A stretch of 64,000 bases of DNA from assembly GCA_000499405.2 (NCBI GenBank), contig HG738137.1, positions 24,389,676 through 24,453,675 on the forward strand. The letters are read 5' to 3'. Each line of letters begins with the position of its first letter. The first letter of the stretch is position 1. The position numbers and the translations under genes were made by a program. This document shows, in pieces, positions 48,901 to 64,000 of this stretch. Below the pieces are notes generated by a model, which saw only the letters and a program-made list of their open reading frames with translations, made no database searches and had not been told where the DNA came from. The stretch comes from Onchocerca volvulus. Lineage: Eukaryota > Nematoda > Chromadorea > Rhabditida > Onchocercidae.

Positions 48901-50353
48901 ATTGAAAATTGCTCAATTTTGATGAGAAAAAAAAAAAAAAGAAAAGTGGTTAGCCATTGAATCAAAATCATTTTTATTCATTTTTTTTTTTTTTTTGTAC
49001 TACAAATTATTTTGCTACATAGCTTTCTTGATGAAAATTTTCATTTGAATTTTTCGCTAATTTCTTATGTTTCTGAAATTTTTCCTATTTTTTTCTTAAA
49101 ACTTTTCTAAACTTTCGTTTTTTTTTTTTTTTTTCGTATAAATGATCTATTTGAAATGAAAACTCATTTGCAAGAAATGAACAAACTTCTGTTCTTTTTT
49201 TTTCATTTTTTGCTTCCTTCACGGAGTTCATTTCTTATTCAATCATCTTTTCTTAAAATACAATATTTAAATAATTTTAAGCAGTAATGTGATAGTATGA
49301 TTATTAATTCGAAAGTTTTCATCCATTCTATCCAGTTAATTCTAACTAATCAAAAGCTAAAGTTTCATTTCTTTTTCCGATTTCAATATTATTTAAATTA
49401 TCATAAAGTCAATACTATTTTTCATTTTTCACTTAATCTGTTTGTACTTTTAATCTTTTAATTTTGTTTATAAAATAAAAATTTGTTCATATTTTTTTAA
49501 TCTTTTAATTCTTCATTCAATAGAATAACTGATTAAGCTCAAAATCCTTGAGATTATCGAGTGCTAACTCGTAGTACTTTAATTTTGTCCTAATGTATAA
49601 TTTATTACTATATTAAAATAAAAGCCATTATAAATTTCAGGAGAGAAATTTGATTCAATTAATCGATTATGACTTCTATAAGTAATAATATAAATTGATA
49701 CAGAATATTCTACCAATTAAATTAGCTATTCCCAATTTTTTCCAAAAAAAAAAAATCAATTATAAAATATTATTTTAAAAAAGAATTACGAAATCCAAAA
49801 TGAAATAAATATAAACGAAATTCCATTTTTAAACCATTTAATTATGTATTTCTAAAGAAAATTTTGCTCAAATATGTTAATTATTATTCCACATCTCAAA
49901 TATATGGTATACTTTTAATAAATTAAAAAAAATTTTTCTTTATTCCAAATTCATAAGTATAATTGGACTAAATTTACTAAATATCATCGTATGCCTATAC
50001 TAACTCTAAGTTGATAAATAAATCATGAGAAATCATGATGATGATGATGAAGATCTAATTAATTATTTAGCATATTTCATAACAATTTTTTTTTTCTATG
50101 ATAATTTGCATTTTCAATATATTTTCCTCTTCATTTTTTTGTCCAATTTGAAGAAAATATTCTAATTATATATACATATATTTCAAAAACTTAATCTCAT
50201 ATCAAATCTTTCAGTCTTTTCATTCTTTTATTATCAAATTTCAAAAATTTCAACCAAAGCAAAAATAAATAATTCTTTTACGTAAATATATATATATATA
50301 TATTATTCATTTATTTGCATTATTATAATTAATATGAAAATATGAAAATGATT

Positions 50354-50429
50354 ATTATCGTAAATAATTATCCAATATCCAATATCCAATATCCAATATC
50401 CAATATCCAATATCATTATCGTAAATAAT
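50354..50429. repeat. (CCAATAT)n heptamer array flanked by a 15-bp direct repeat
   Basis: Six copies of the CCAATAT heptamer (about 50372-50413) lie between two exact copies of ATTATCGTAAATAAT at 50354-50368 and 50415-50429. Confidence 0.9.
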
Positions 50430-53035
50430 GATAATTAATGAAAAAAATCTTACGTAAAGAAAAAAAAAAGAAAAGAAAGCTTCTTATAAATTATTCAGTT
50501 ATATCCTTTTTTTTTTTTTCTTTTCACAATATTCATTAAATCACATCTTTTTTTTTAGCATTAAAGATCATAAAATATTCATGGCTTTTTTTTTTGCAAA
50601 TATTTCAGGAAAAGGATAAATGTAAAGTAAAACATTTAAAAAAAAATATATAATTGAAAGGAATGAAATTTATTTTGTAAACAAATAAAAGGATAAAAGA
50701 ATTAAAGAAAGAAAAATAAATGAAGAAAGAAGAGAAAGAAGAGAAAGAGGAAAAGATTTTGTGTAAAATTTATTAATATTCTAAAATAATAAATCAGAAT
50801 ATAATAGTTATCATAAGTTTTTATGCTCGAACAAATGCTTAAGAATTTTTACCGTTTCCAATGAATCTGATAATGGTAAACAAGTCTGGAAGATTTTCAG
50901 AGATATTTAGCGGAAGGAGGAGAAGAAGTAATGAAAATAAAAGGGAAAATATAGTTGTACGATGAAATATTGGCTAAGTAATAATTTCACAGGCTCTAAT
51001 TTATCTCTGATTAGCCTTCCATGCTATATTTAAATTGGCTAGGATCGAATAAATATAGCCAAGAAATTGGTTACAAGCTAATTTATGATAGTTATTATGC
51101 AATGATACATGTAATTAAATTGATAATATGCTTTTTGATGAAATTATCGATGATAATAAAATAATAAATTGAGTTTTTCAATTTCTTGCTTGTTAAATTT
51201 TTCCTCCATTTATTTTCCCTACTTTTTTTTTTCTTTTTCGCCAATTCCATTATATATATATATTTATGGTTGAAATTGACATAATACTGAAAATTTGAAA
51301 CTATTATACTGAAATTAAAATAACTCATTTTGAAAATGAAGGAAGTGAAATATTAATAGCTACAACGTTTAATGAAATAACTAACAAAATAAATTCAATA
51401 AAAATTTTTTTTTTTTTCAATTCTAACATTTTGCTCACTTAGATCGTTTATCTACTGAAACTAATTAAATTAAACATGAAAGACATTTTTGCGGTAGCAA
51501 TAAGATTTATCATTATATTTCGCATGTAATGTTAGCTAAAAATTGAAAAACAAACTCAAAATTTGAATATAATGATTAAAAATGGAAAAATAGCTATGTC
51601 AAAAATTGTATTAATAATCGAGAATTGACTACAGAAAGTATACATTTACTAAACATAAAATATGTTGATTAACAAAAAAATTTTAATTTATAAATTTAAA
51701 AAGGAAAAAGTTGGACAATAAAAAATTTTATGAAAGTTAAATGTGCTGAAAATTTTCTCGAAAAATCGAATAATTGTATGAAATAGGAGGAAAAAAGAGC
51801 TTTTGCTTTTATATTCCCTGCAATGAGATGATAACAAATAATAAGCCAATTTATTGTGAGTGTAATATGAATAAAATGATAATGATTATGACAAAATAGA
51901 AAGATTATGATAAGAATTCGCGTCACAAAGCTAAACAAATCACTTATGGCATTATTCCATGCAATTAGGATCATGAGAAATGTTAAAACGAAATATTCTC
52001 TTCCTAATTAAAATCAAAAAAACCGTGAAATATCTAATTTAAAAAAAATTTTTAACATTATATAATATTAATCGATTAATGCCCTTTTTCATCAATTCAT
52101 GATTACTACTACTCATTTTATTTTGAGAATTTTAGCTTATTCAAAATTCTTTCCTCTTTTCATTCTTCCATCCTTCCTTTTTTTTTTCCCACAATATCGA
52201 GCATATGTTATTATGCCAATACTATTTGCTAATAAAATTTGCAAAAAAAAAAAAAAAAAAAAAAAATCAAAAATAATTTTAAATTAACAAATATTGAAAT
52301 GAATTAAATGAATATGAAATTTTCCCGTCTTTCTTCCCATTCTTCTTCTCATCCGAAGAACGCTAATAAAAGTTTGTAAAATTTTTTACTGAAAAAAAAA
52401 AAATAGTGAAAATGAATTCAAATTATTAATATATGCGAAATAAATGAATTAACCATAAATAATAAAATATCATAATAATAGTAATCATATATATCTATAA
52501 TATGATTTATATAGATGAAAAACTGAAAATAAAAATAAAATTATGTGAAAAAAAAAAAAAAAGAAACGAATTTCTTAGCAAGGAAAAAAAAAATAAATAA
52601 ATAAATAAATTGCAAAAAATATTTTTTTTTAACGTAAATAATTCGTTGAAAATTTAACGATAATTTATGATGACGTGCAAATTTTCACTCAAAAATAATA
52701 AAATTAAGATCGAAATGGAGAAGAATAAATTGAAATAGACAATTGGGTTAAGTCATTTTACTCAATTGCTAATATACATATATATGTATATGTGGGATAG
52801 GAAATATTTGTAAAATGAAGAATAAAATGAAATCTAAAATGGATTGAATTGATTTTAGACTTTCGTTCATCTAATATTAGTATCTGCCTATCATTTTAGA
52901 GTATGATTATTTAGAATAGACTAAGGAAAATAGAAGCTTATTCTTATGCTTTCTTCAGACTTGAATCAATGAAATGAGCCTTTCAATCGCTTTACTTTGC
53001 AGAATGGAACTTCGCAAAACACATATATTATATGC

Positions 53036-53123
53036 ACATACAAACAAACAAACATACACATATATACACACATACACACACACACACACACATACACATA
53101 CATGCACACATACATACATACAT
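53036..53123. repeat. CA/TACA microsatellite
   Basis: CAAACAAACA, TACACA and (CA)n blocks run together. The two overlapping plus-strand open frames across it (His/Thr/Tyr-rich) are repeat artefacts. Confidence 0.95.
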
Positions 53124-54000
53124 TATATCCAAGCAGATATACGAATTTGTCATTCTTCTGCTTGAATAAGCAAGGGAAAGATTTTAAAGTTCATTATGTT
53201 TTTGTTCTCATTTTTTTTTTTTCTTTTTTGTTTTTTTTTCCTTTTTCATTTTTTTTTTTTTTGTTTTTTTCTTTAAATTCCGAGTTAATCGATAGATGAA
53301 AAGAATAGAGGATGAAGGAAAGAAATAAGGAATAAAACGTTGAGTTAAAGTTTTTTTTTTTTTTTTTTCCATTTAAGCGCCATTTATTTTCAGGATTAGT
53401 GGATTTGAAAAGAGACAAGTAAAAAAAAAATGAGAAATGATAAGATTTGTGAAATTAATCATTCAAAACTAACAGTAAAATAATTTTTCATTCTAAATAA
53501 AAATTTTTGAATTAATTGATAAATCAAAGGATACGAAATGAAGAAAATAAGTGATGAATGAGAAAAAAAATAAGAATGATAATAATAAAGATAAGATTTG
53601 GGATAATCATTGAAAAATAAAAAGCAAGATAAGAAAGTGATACAATCATTTGAAACAACAATAGAACAATTATTTAAGGATAAATTTGTTTGCCATTTGT
53701 AAAATGAACTTAGCTAATAAAACTTTTAATGTTGAAAATTTTATGATTATCTCCTAGGATAAGATGAAAAGAAGAGAAAGAAATTTAAGCATCAAATTTT
53801 GTGAAATGTACTAAAAATGTAAACAATAGTTGTTAATTGAGAAAAAAAAAAAAAAATGAAATAGTCGTTTGTATAAAGAATGATTAATTTTGTGTATATT
53901 AAAAATATAATGAAAAAAAATGGATTTGAATATTCAGTATTAGATAAAATAGTTTAAAAACAACTCCCGGAAGGAAAAATATTTACATCTCATTGTTGGA

Positions 54001-55538
54001 TCATTGATTCTGATTCGACTGCTCGTTAAGCTGTAAAATATGGAAGAAAAAAAGAGAAAATATTGCTGAAAATAAAACCAAAAATCTCATTTTCATTATA
54101 TAGCATTGCATTTCTTTCAGATTTTATTAACATTATCTAGCATTCCTATTTATTCAACATGACAGATTTTCCGTCAATTTTCATTAATTTCTTATCCATT
54201 TTTGTTTCCGTAATATATTACAACAAGAATAATTTCAATTACATCAAAAATTGATCAAATTCGGAAGATTTATAAATTTTTTTCCTTTTTTTTTTATTTT
54301 TTTTAACGAATAATTCTAAGTGGTTTCAATTGCTACTTTATACTGCCAGCTGATAGCTATGATTTTTTACAAATTGAATTGATTTTGAAACTTATTTCAT
54401 GTATTCCGCTTTCCAATAGAGCACCGAAAAAGCAAATAGCTCGAACGAAGTTTTTGAATTCAGTTATTTAAAATATGAATCAGGCTATTAATGACATTTA
54501 AATTCGGTTGATATTTCAAGACTGCTACGAAATATGATATAGATATATCCGGTCATTATTTAACAATATTATTATCATTCGTGAAGATTACAGCATCATC
54601 TAACAAATCAAGTTTCTCATTTCTTAGCACAATTCCTTTCATCACATTTGCTAAAATTTGATGATATCTTGAAAAAGATATTTTTGAAAAAATTACAAAA
54701 AAAAGGCGAAAAACAAATCTGAGAAAACCAATTTCACATATAAATTGTGAGAAAGGATTTAATCAATGATTTACATTGGGATGATCAGAAAAAATTTAAT
54801 CAATAACTATGTAAATTCTCCGATCAAACTTTATAATTATATTGTTAGGATTGGATGAAGATAAGATCGAGATGGAATTGCAAGTCTTACTCGATTCTTT
54901 GCTTTATGAGGAAATTTAATAGACGACAAATCACTCAATGGAACCTGCAATTAATATTCCTTGATTTTATTAAATTCTTGCAAATGTTTCATATAATGAT
55001 TTTTCACATATCAGAGTAACTAAACATAAACACATAATTCTCGAAAATATCAATCAATAATTTACTTTGTCTAATAAATGTTAAACGATTGAAAAAATTA
55101 GTTATTAGTAATAAGAATTAACGATGATTTGAAATTCATTCTGTTGGGTGTTATAATTTAAAATAATAAATCATTAAGATTATTTGAACAAATTATTAAG
55201 AACTAATTAGCCTATCCATTCAATAAATTTAATCTTCCAAAAAGATGTGAAAAAGCAAACCTTTGTCGGCTTCCTGATTAACCAAATATCATATTCATCT
55301 TTGTTTGTACCGCATGAATTAGCTGAAACAGCATCCGAATTCAGCACAGTATCGCTCGAATCCGTTTCACCAAAAACTGAATCATCATCCGATCTTTTCC
55401 TTTTCCTCATGTTTATGACTGAATTTAAAAAAAAAAAAAAAACCAATTTGGAATTTTGCCAAATGTAAAAATGACCATCAAATTATCACCATGTATTACA
55501 TCATTTGCCGGTGATCTACTGCCATTTTGTTGCGACAT
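54001..55538 (-). CDS. Small nuclear-type protein, weak RPA34-like motif (4 exons, 96 aa)
   Basis: Proposed exons: 55538-55490, 55418-55261, 54944-54891, 54030-54001 (291 nt, one frame, all GT-AG). Exon 1 encodes MSQQNGSRSPANDVIH; exon 2 a basic then Ser/Asp-rich stretch (MRKRKRSDDDSVFGETDSSD) and DEYDIWLIRKPTK; exon 3 VPLSDLSSIKFPHKAKNR; exon 4 LNEQSNQNQ and stop. The basic N-terminal cluster suggests a nuclear protein. The YDIWLIRKP..VPLSDL segment recalls the 'xLWLIxxP' core of RNA polymerase I subunit RPA34/POLR1G, but the match is short and the protein is much smaller than POLR1G, so this is only a suggestion. Alternatives: start at the Met of exon 2 (55410), or exon 3 read through its donor to a stop after about 17 more codons. 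It lies 741 bp downstream of the protease gene on the same strand. Confidence 0.5.
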
Positions 55539-56187
55539 AATAATATTAATGAAATAAGCCTTTACAAAAATATTTATTTCAATAACAATACCACGCAGAT
55601 CAAATTAATCTTGTTAAATTCCATTATATTAATCGCATTTAAAAAATTGAATATCACTTGAATGATAAATTATAAGCAGACAAGTAAAAATTTAACCACC
55701 AACAACAATTAACAAACAAAAATGATTCATTTAACAGGTAGATAGAGAATTCCTTTTAATACAGACAAATAATTCAACAATAAAAAAGGAGTAACTGTCA
55801 GTATAACCAAAATGTCGAAATAATCAAAGTATTGTATGTAGCAGAAATTTTCTTTTCTTAGAAAATTGAGTTACTTTCAGCTAAATCTATTATTAATTTA
55901 TATTGCAACTTTTTTATTGCAAGTCATTCAGCTTGTAAATGTCTCATTTTTTTCAAGCCAACTGATCTATATGGAAGGTTGAGACATTCAAAGATAACTT
56001 TAATTCCTCTATTGATAAAATTTCAATAATTCAAATATTTTGGCAAGAGTAATACAGTCTGAAATTTCAGTAAGTTACAGAAATATTTGAATGGTGTTTT
56101 TTTGTAAATAATTCTATCAAAAAATTAATTTCTATGGAAGTAAAAGTTGAATATTCTCTTTTGTATATCACATATTCTAAATTTATC

Positions 56188-56279
56188 TTTATTAACCCTA
56201 GAATCATTATTCTCGGCACATGTATTAAAGTTAAAATTTGGCGCAATAAGTGTCTTCTGATAGCAGATTTAATCATTTA

Positions 56280-56281
<2 letters not shown>
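56188..56281 (-). terminator. Poly(A) signals of the cathepsin L gene
   Basis: Minus-strand AATAAA occurs at 56281-56276, overlapping the TAA stop, and again at 56193-56188. The second gives a 3' UTR of about 100 nt and is the more ordinary choice; the first would leave almost none. Confidence 0.4.
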
Positions 56282-60282
<4,001 letters not shown>

Positions 60283-61270
60283 GACGGCGTTTGCGTTCTC
60301 AAAACACTGCAAAACCATCATTCATTTCCCTTAAATGAGGAAAAAAGTTTGTTGATACAGCTTGATCGTCCATCAAATACAGCTGGTGACCAAAAACAAT
60401 CCATTTTCTTCAAAGGAATGAATTTCTAAAAAATATACGCATGCGTAAAATAGCTGCGAAAACAAACCAAGCTATAAAAAATAATACAGTCAAGTAATGT
60501 TCGAAATTTTGGCAGCTATAAACGATGGAATCATTTGTCCATTAAATTAAGAAAAAATTATATTGACAGTTTTAAAAAAAACTGAGATGATGAGAGAGAA
60601 CAAACAATTCAGTTTTTTTAGCTTTCGAATTCTGTATGAACAGTCCAACTGGCAGTTGAATTCATTCTTTGGATCGGCAAAAGATTTATTTTAAAATTTA
60701 AGTCGTTCTTTTTTTACTACTGATGGTGATTTTAAATATCGTACAGCTGCTTCTATATTTAAAAATATGATGCTTTATTACTTTATTTTGTTCGCTCTGG
60801 ATACTAATTTTTCAAGAAGTCAGAAGCAGCCGTTTTATTTCGGCAGTTTTAAGATAGAATTTATATCAACTGTAATTTTATGTTGGCAAATGTTCTCAAA
60901 GTCATGGAGATTCCAAACATGGAAGTAAATCTTCATTTTTTGAAAACTCCTTGTCTCCATAAAAGTAAAATATGTGATTGAAAAAAAGATCGCACATAAA
61001 CCTGTTTCATCGCAAAAAATTAAACAAATTTAAATTGGATAAGGATAATTAATACAATTGATGATAATTAGTAATAATTGATAATAATTAGTAAAAAATG
61101 ACAGTAATTAAAAATAATTACTAATTAGTAGCAATAGTAATAACAAAAGTAATAATAATAATAAAGTGACAATAATAATAAAGAAATAATGATAATAATA
61201 AAATAAATAACAATAATACATATTAATAAATAATAATAAAGTAAAGAAATAACAACAAATAATAATAATA
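60283..61270. other. 5' flank of the cathepsin L gene, then AAT-rich simple repeat
   Basis: The first ~700 bp are the presumed promoter side of the protease gene, with no clear TATA box or trans-splice acceptor chosen. From about 61060 to 61270 the DNA is an imperfect AAT/ATAATA repeat. No gene was recognised. Confidence 0.5.
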
Positions 61271-61460
61271 ATCCATATAAATAAAAATGTAAATTTTCCT
61301 GTTAGTATCTACATCACTTTGCAAGTTCTTCACTGATTGCTTTTAAATTTTGACAAAACCTTGCCTTCGAGTGGATGCGTGTTTTTTTATAAGCATATTT
61401 ACTTCTTTCACGTGTCACCTCCGTCACAACTGAAAATAGGTGAGGGGCGTATTTATTGAC
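61271..61460 (+). mobile_element. Helitron 5'-end-like segment
   Basis: Begins with TCCATATAAATAAAAATG, like the 38799 element end. It contains the dispersed repeat CAAGTTCTTCACTGATTGCT (61319-61360) and continues into less AT-rich DNA ending near GGTGAGGGGCGTATTT. Its place upstream of a plus-strand Helitron helicase fits the 5' end of that element, with the replicase part between them largely lost. Confidence 0.5.
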
Positions 61461-61984
61461 TCCGCATTTCTTTTTTCTCTTGTTCTTTCTCCTCTACTTC
61501 CTATTTCTCTCTCTAGTGCTATGCATATTGCATTACGCGGACTTATCCGAGGAAAGAAGGAAAAAAACGATAAAAAGAATCAAAAGGCTTTCTGATATGG
61601 CATATAAATACAAAAATTTCTGTATTTGTATTAAATTTTGAATTAAAAATTTTTTTCTTCAATAAAAATCATCATTAAATGTTTGAAAAAGGCATCAATT
61701 TAAAGAAGTTTTATTGCATTAATTCCAAATATTTCTTAGGATAAGCTTCCTGCTGAGTTAATCTTCTCCGACTTAATTTTAATTTAACTTAATTTGATGT
61801 GAATTTAATGTTAAAATATTTACTCATAATTTTCTTCATTTTTCCACAGATTAAATATACAAATCCATCAGAAGTACTGATGAATTATAATTTAATACAA
61901 GTGATACTAATTCTTTCTTTTTTAAATTTCATTCATATAATATCTTTATTTGTTTATTTTTTCTATCTATTTATAATTTGTGTC

Positions 61985-63400
61985 TACAAGTCACGAACAG
62001 AGTTCTCAATCAATTGGGAATGCCGTCATCCAGTCGATCTGCTGCTGCTTCGCTCGATGTAGAATTGTATCGCGAACAAAATTACAACACGGCTGATCTT
62101 TTGTCAAATGTGCAATCAAATTTTTTTAAACTAACGTTTGAGCAAAAAGACATTTACGATCAAATAATGCAAACTGTTATAAGGGAATTGGAGAGATCTT
62201 CTTTTTAGATGAGCCACGAGAAACTGGTAAAACATTTCTAATTAGATTGATTCTGGCAACAATTAGATCCCAAATTACATAGTCTTAGCTCCTGCATCGT
62301 TCGGATAGCTGCAACATTGCTACCAGGTGGGAAGAACTGCTCATTCCACTTTGGAATCTCCATTAAGAATGCAATTCATTGAAACTCCCACATGCAACAT
62401 TTCCAAAGCACTTGACATGGGAAAAGTATTGCAAAAATGCAAACATATTTTTTTGGATGAATGTACAATGGCACACAAAAAATCGCTCGAGGCTCTTGAT
62501 CGACCATTGCCAGATTTGCGTAGAAATATCAGACCATGGGAATGCATTAATATTGCTTGCAGGAGATTTCAGGCAAATATTACATGTAACTCCATGATCG
62601 ACATCAATCGGACGAAATAAATGCTTATCTGAAATATGTTAGTTTGTGGCGACGCGAAAGAAGTTAAAATTAACTACAAATATGCGTGTTCATATTACAA
62701 AACGATCGATCAGTTACAATACTTTCACATCAATTGTTGGAAATTGAGAACGGAAAGGTGCCGGTTGATCTGACCACAGAACGAATTTTATTGTCTCAGA
62801 ACTTTTGCAATTTAGTAACGTCAAAAGAAGAGTTGGTTGAAAAAGTATTTCCCAATATTCAAACTAATTAAAAGAATCACGAGTGGCTGAGCGTTTGAAC
62901 TATTCTTGCAGCTAAGAACAAAGACGTCGACGAACTTAACAATATTATACAATCTAGTATTCAAAGAGGTCGTCAAATTTGAATCCTTCGACACTGCTAT
63001 GGAAGCAGATGAAGTGGTTAATTATCCAACAGAATTTTTGAATTCACTCGATTTGCCAAGGATGCCACCGCACATACTGCAATTGAATCATGTTGCGAAA
63101 TATCAACCAACTAAAATTTTGCAGCGGCACGCGGGTTACAGTAAAAAAAATGATGAGCAATATCATGATGTAACAATCTTGACAGAACCTTTCAAAGATG
63201 AAGATCCTTATTCCTCGCCTTCCTATGAAAACCGATATGCCATTTTAGTTTAAGAGATTGCAGTTTCCAATTGGATTGGCGTTTGCATCCACCATCGAAA
63301 AAGCTCAAGATCAATCTTACGAATTGTGCGGTTTAGATCTAGGGAGCGATTGCTTCTCATAGGTACAATTATACGTTGCGTGTCCTAGAGTCGGCAAATC
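61985..63400 (+). pseudogene. Helitron Pif1-type helicase, degenerate
   Basis: Helicase domain of a Helitron transposase, read in several frames with stops and frameshifts. Segments in order: NQLGMPSSSRSAAASLDVEL then YREQNYNTADLLSNVQSNFF (61985-62130); LTFEQKDIYDQIMQTVIREL; Walker A region DEPRETGKTFLIRLILATIR (about 62208-62268, first Gly of GxGKT lost); GRTAHSTLESPLRMQFIETP and FLDECTMAHKKSLEALDRPL (Walker B, about 62450); NALILLAGDFRQILHVTP (about 62540-62597); KVPVDLTTERILLSQNFCNL (about 62755-62815); EEADEVVNYPTEFLNSLDLP-like codons (about 63000-63060); KRLQFPIGLAFASTIEKAQD and ELCGLDLGSDC (about 63250-63358); QLYVACPRVGKSDNL (about 63362-63410). These match the Pif1 family of nematode Helitrons. 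Not functional. Confidence 0.85.
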
Positions 63401-63640
63401 AGACAATCTCTAGTTGTATTTTTGGATTGTAGATGAGAAACGCTCTAATTCGATGGTATATTTGACAAGCAAAGTTTTTAATGACTTTGATGGTTTTTCA
63501 AGTTGAGATAGCTTAATTTTTCCGGCGACGCCCTCATGAGCGAACTGCATTTTTTCACTCCACCCTACATCATATCTTCATGAGTGGAAAGAATTTATTC
63601 GTCGCACCAACTTTCTGCATTGACTTCGACTACTTCCTCC

Positions 63641-63685
63641 AACGCTTCAAGTTCTTCATCGATTGATTTGAAATTTTCATAAGAC
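63641..63685. repeat. Dispersed Helitron-associated repeat, third copy
   Basis: TTCAAGTTCTTCATCGATTG and following bases match the segments at 38649-38693 and 61319-61360, all in the same plus orientation. The three copies share about 40 bp with scattered differences and all lie beside Helitron-like DNA. Confidence 0.7.
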
Positions 63686-63782
63686 ATTCATCATCACAAA
63701 GCTCAGGATCAACTTTGCATTCAAATAGGTGCATGTTTTTAAATAGATAAAGCGAGTAATTCAGGCTTTTTTTTGTTTGTAT

Positions 63783-64000
63783 GATTCTTTTAATTAGTTT
63801 GAATGTTGGGAAATACTTTTTCAACCAACTCTTCTTTTGACGTTACCAAATTACAGAAGTTAGGCAATGAATTCGTTCTGTGGTCAGATCAACCGGCACC
63901 TTTCATTTCTCAATTTCCAGCAATTGATGTGAGAATATCCCAGTTGATCGATCGTTTTGCAACTTTACACACATATTTGTAGTTAATTCTAACGTCTTCA
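63783..64000 (-). pseudogene. Inverted second copy of the Helitron helicase (partial)
   Basis: The reverse complement of 64000-63783 matches plus-strand 62660-62880 closely over about 220 bp (roughly 85-90% by eye), including KVPVDLTTERI and TSKEELVEKVFPNIQTN codons. It has its own indels. It continues past the right edge, so the rest of a minus-strand Helitron helicase probably lies beyond. Confidence 0.85.

Larger units (their letters stand above)
43146..54000. other. Long intergenic region upstream of unc-1
   Basis: About 10.9 kb with no confirmed gene. It holds the candidate promoter/LTR-like island at about 44440-44900, a less AT-rich island at 45690-45960, a 7-bp satellite at 50370-50413, an (AT)n run near 50287-50303 and a CA repeat at 53036-53123. 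Any distal regulatory DNA or untranslated exons of unc-1 should lie here. Confidence 0.5.

Noticed and set aside
52974..53299. Two overlapping plus-strand open frames rich in Thr, His and Tyr
   Set aside because: They are translations of the CA/TACA microsatellite and following poly-T tract.
53194..53418. Minus-strand frame starting SLFKSTNPENKWRLNG, considered as a further 3' exon of the small gene
   Set aside because: No acceptor AG precedes it at a usable phase and it runs into poly-Lys from an A tract; the model already reaches a stop at 54001.
55247..55468. 73-codon plus-strand frame
   Set aside because: It is the antisense shadow of exon 2 of the small minus-strand gene.

Overview
This is a very AT-rich window (dense homopolymer A/T runs, intergenic DNA mostly A/T) from a nematode nuclear genome, most likely a spirurid/filarial worm. 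The evidence is a near-exact homologue of the nematode stomatin UNC-1, a 401-residue cathepsin L of the long-prodomain type seen in filarial worms, short introns with TTTTCAG/TTTTTAG acceptors mixed with very long ones, and decayed BEL/Pao and Helitron elements. All recognisable host genes lie on the minus strand and are broken into many small exons, so no single open frame shows a whole gene. I assembled them by hand from splice signals, reading-frame phase and family motifs.

Layout, left to right. (1) 148-3202: 5' two-thirds of a rhodopsin-class peptide GPCR that runs off the left edge. (2) 3544-32626: a complete 9-exon PP2C protein phosphatase, a homologue of membrane-anchored PPM1L (350 aa). 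Its ~17.8-kb intron 6 holds a degenerate BEL/Pao retrotransposon cluster (about 13.65-20.0 kb) in which a minus-strand copy appears to sit inside a plus-strand copy. Two smaller introns carry a MITE and a related MITE end. Only 341 bp separate this gene from the GPCR. (3) 37410-43096: a complete 8-exon unc-1 stomatin (286 aa); two of its introns carry repeats. (4) 43.1-54.0 kb: an intergenic stretch of about 11 kb, mostly low complexity, with a TATA-bearing island near 44.46 kb, a less AT-rich island near 45.8 kb and simple repeats. (5) 54001-55538: a probable small 4-exon gene (96 aa) with a weak RPA34-like motif. (6) 56280-60282: a complete 10-exon secreted cathepsin L-like cysteine protease (401 aa) that includes a 10-nt micro-exon. 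(7) 61.3-64.0 kb: Helitron debris, a frameshifted Pif1-type helicase on the plus strand and an inverted second copy of part of it at the right edge.

The genes have unrelated roles (neuropeptide signalling, membrane-anchored Ser/Thr phosphatase, gap-junction/channel-regulating stomatin, moulting/embryogenesis-type protease). No gene-cluster system, CRISPR array, tRNA or rRNA was recognised. The most notable points are structural: two GC-AG introns in adjacent genes, the micro-exon, a GPCR with altered hallmark residues, opposed nested transposon copies in one long intron, and a possible decayed NUDIX-like island. All intron-exon models rest on reading the sequence only.
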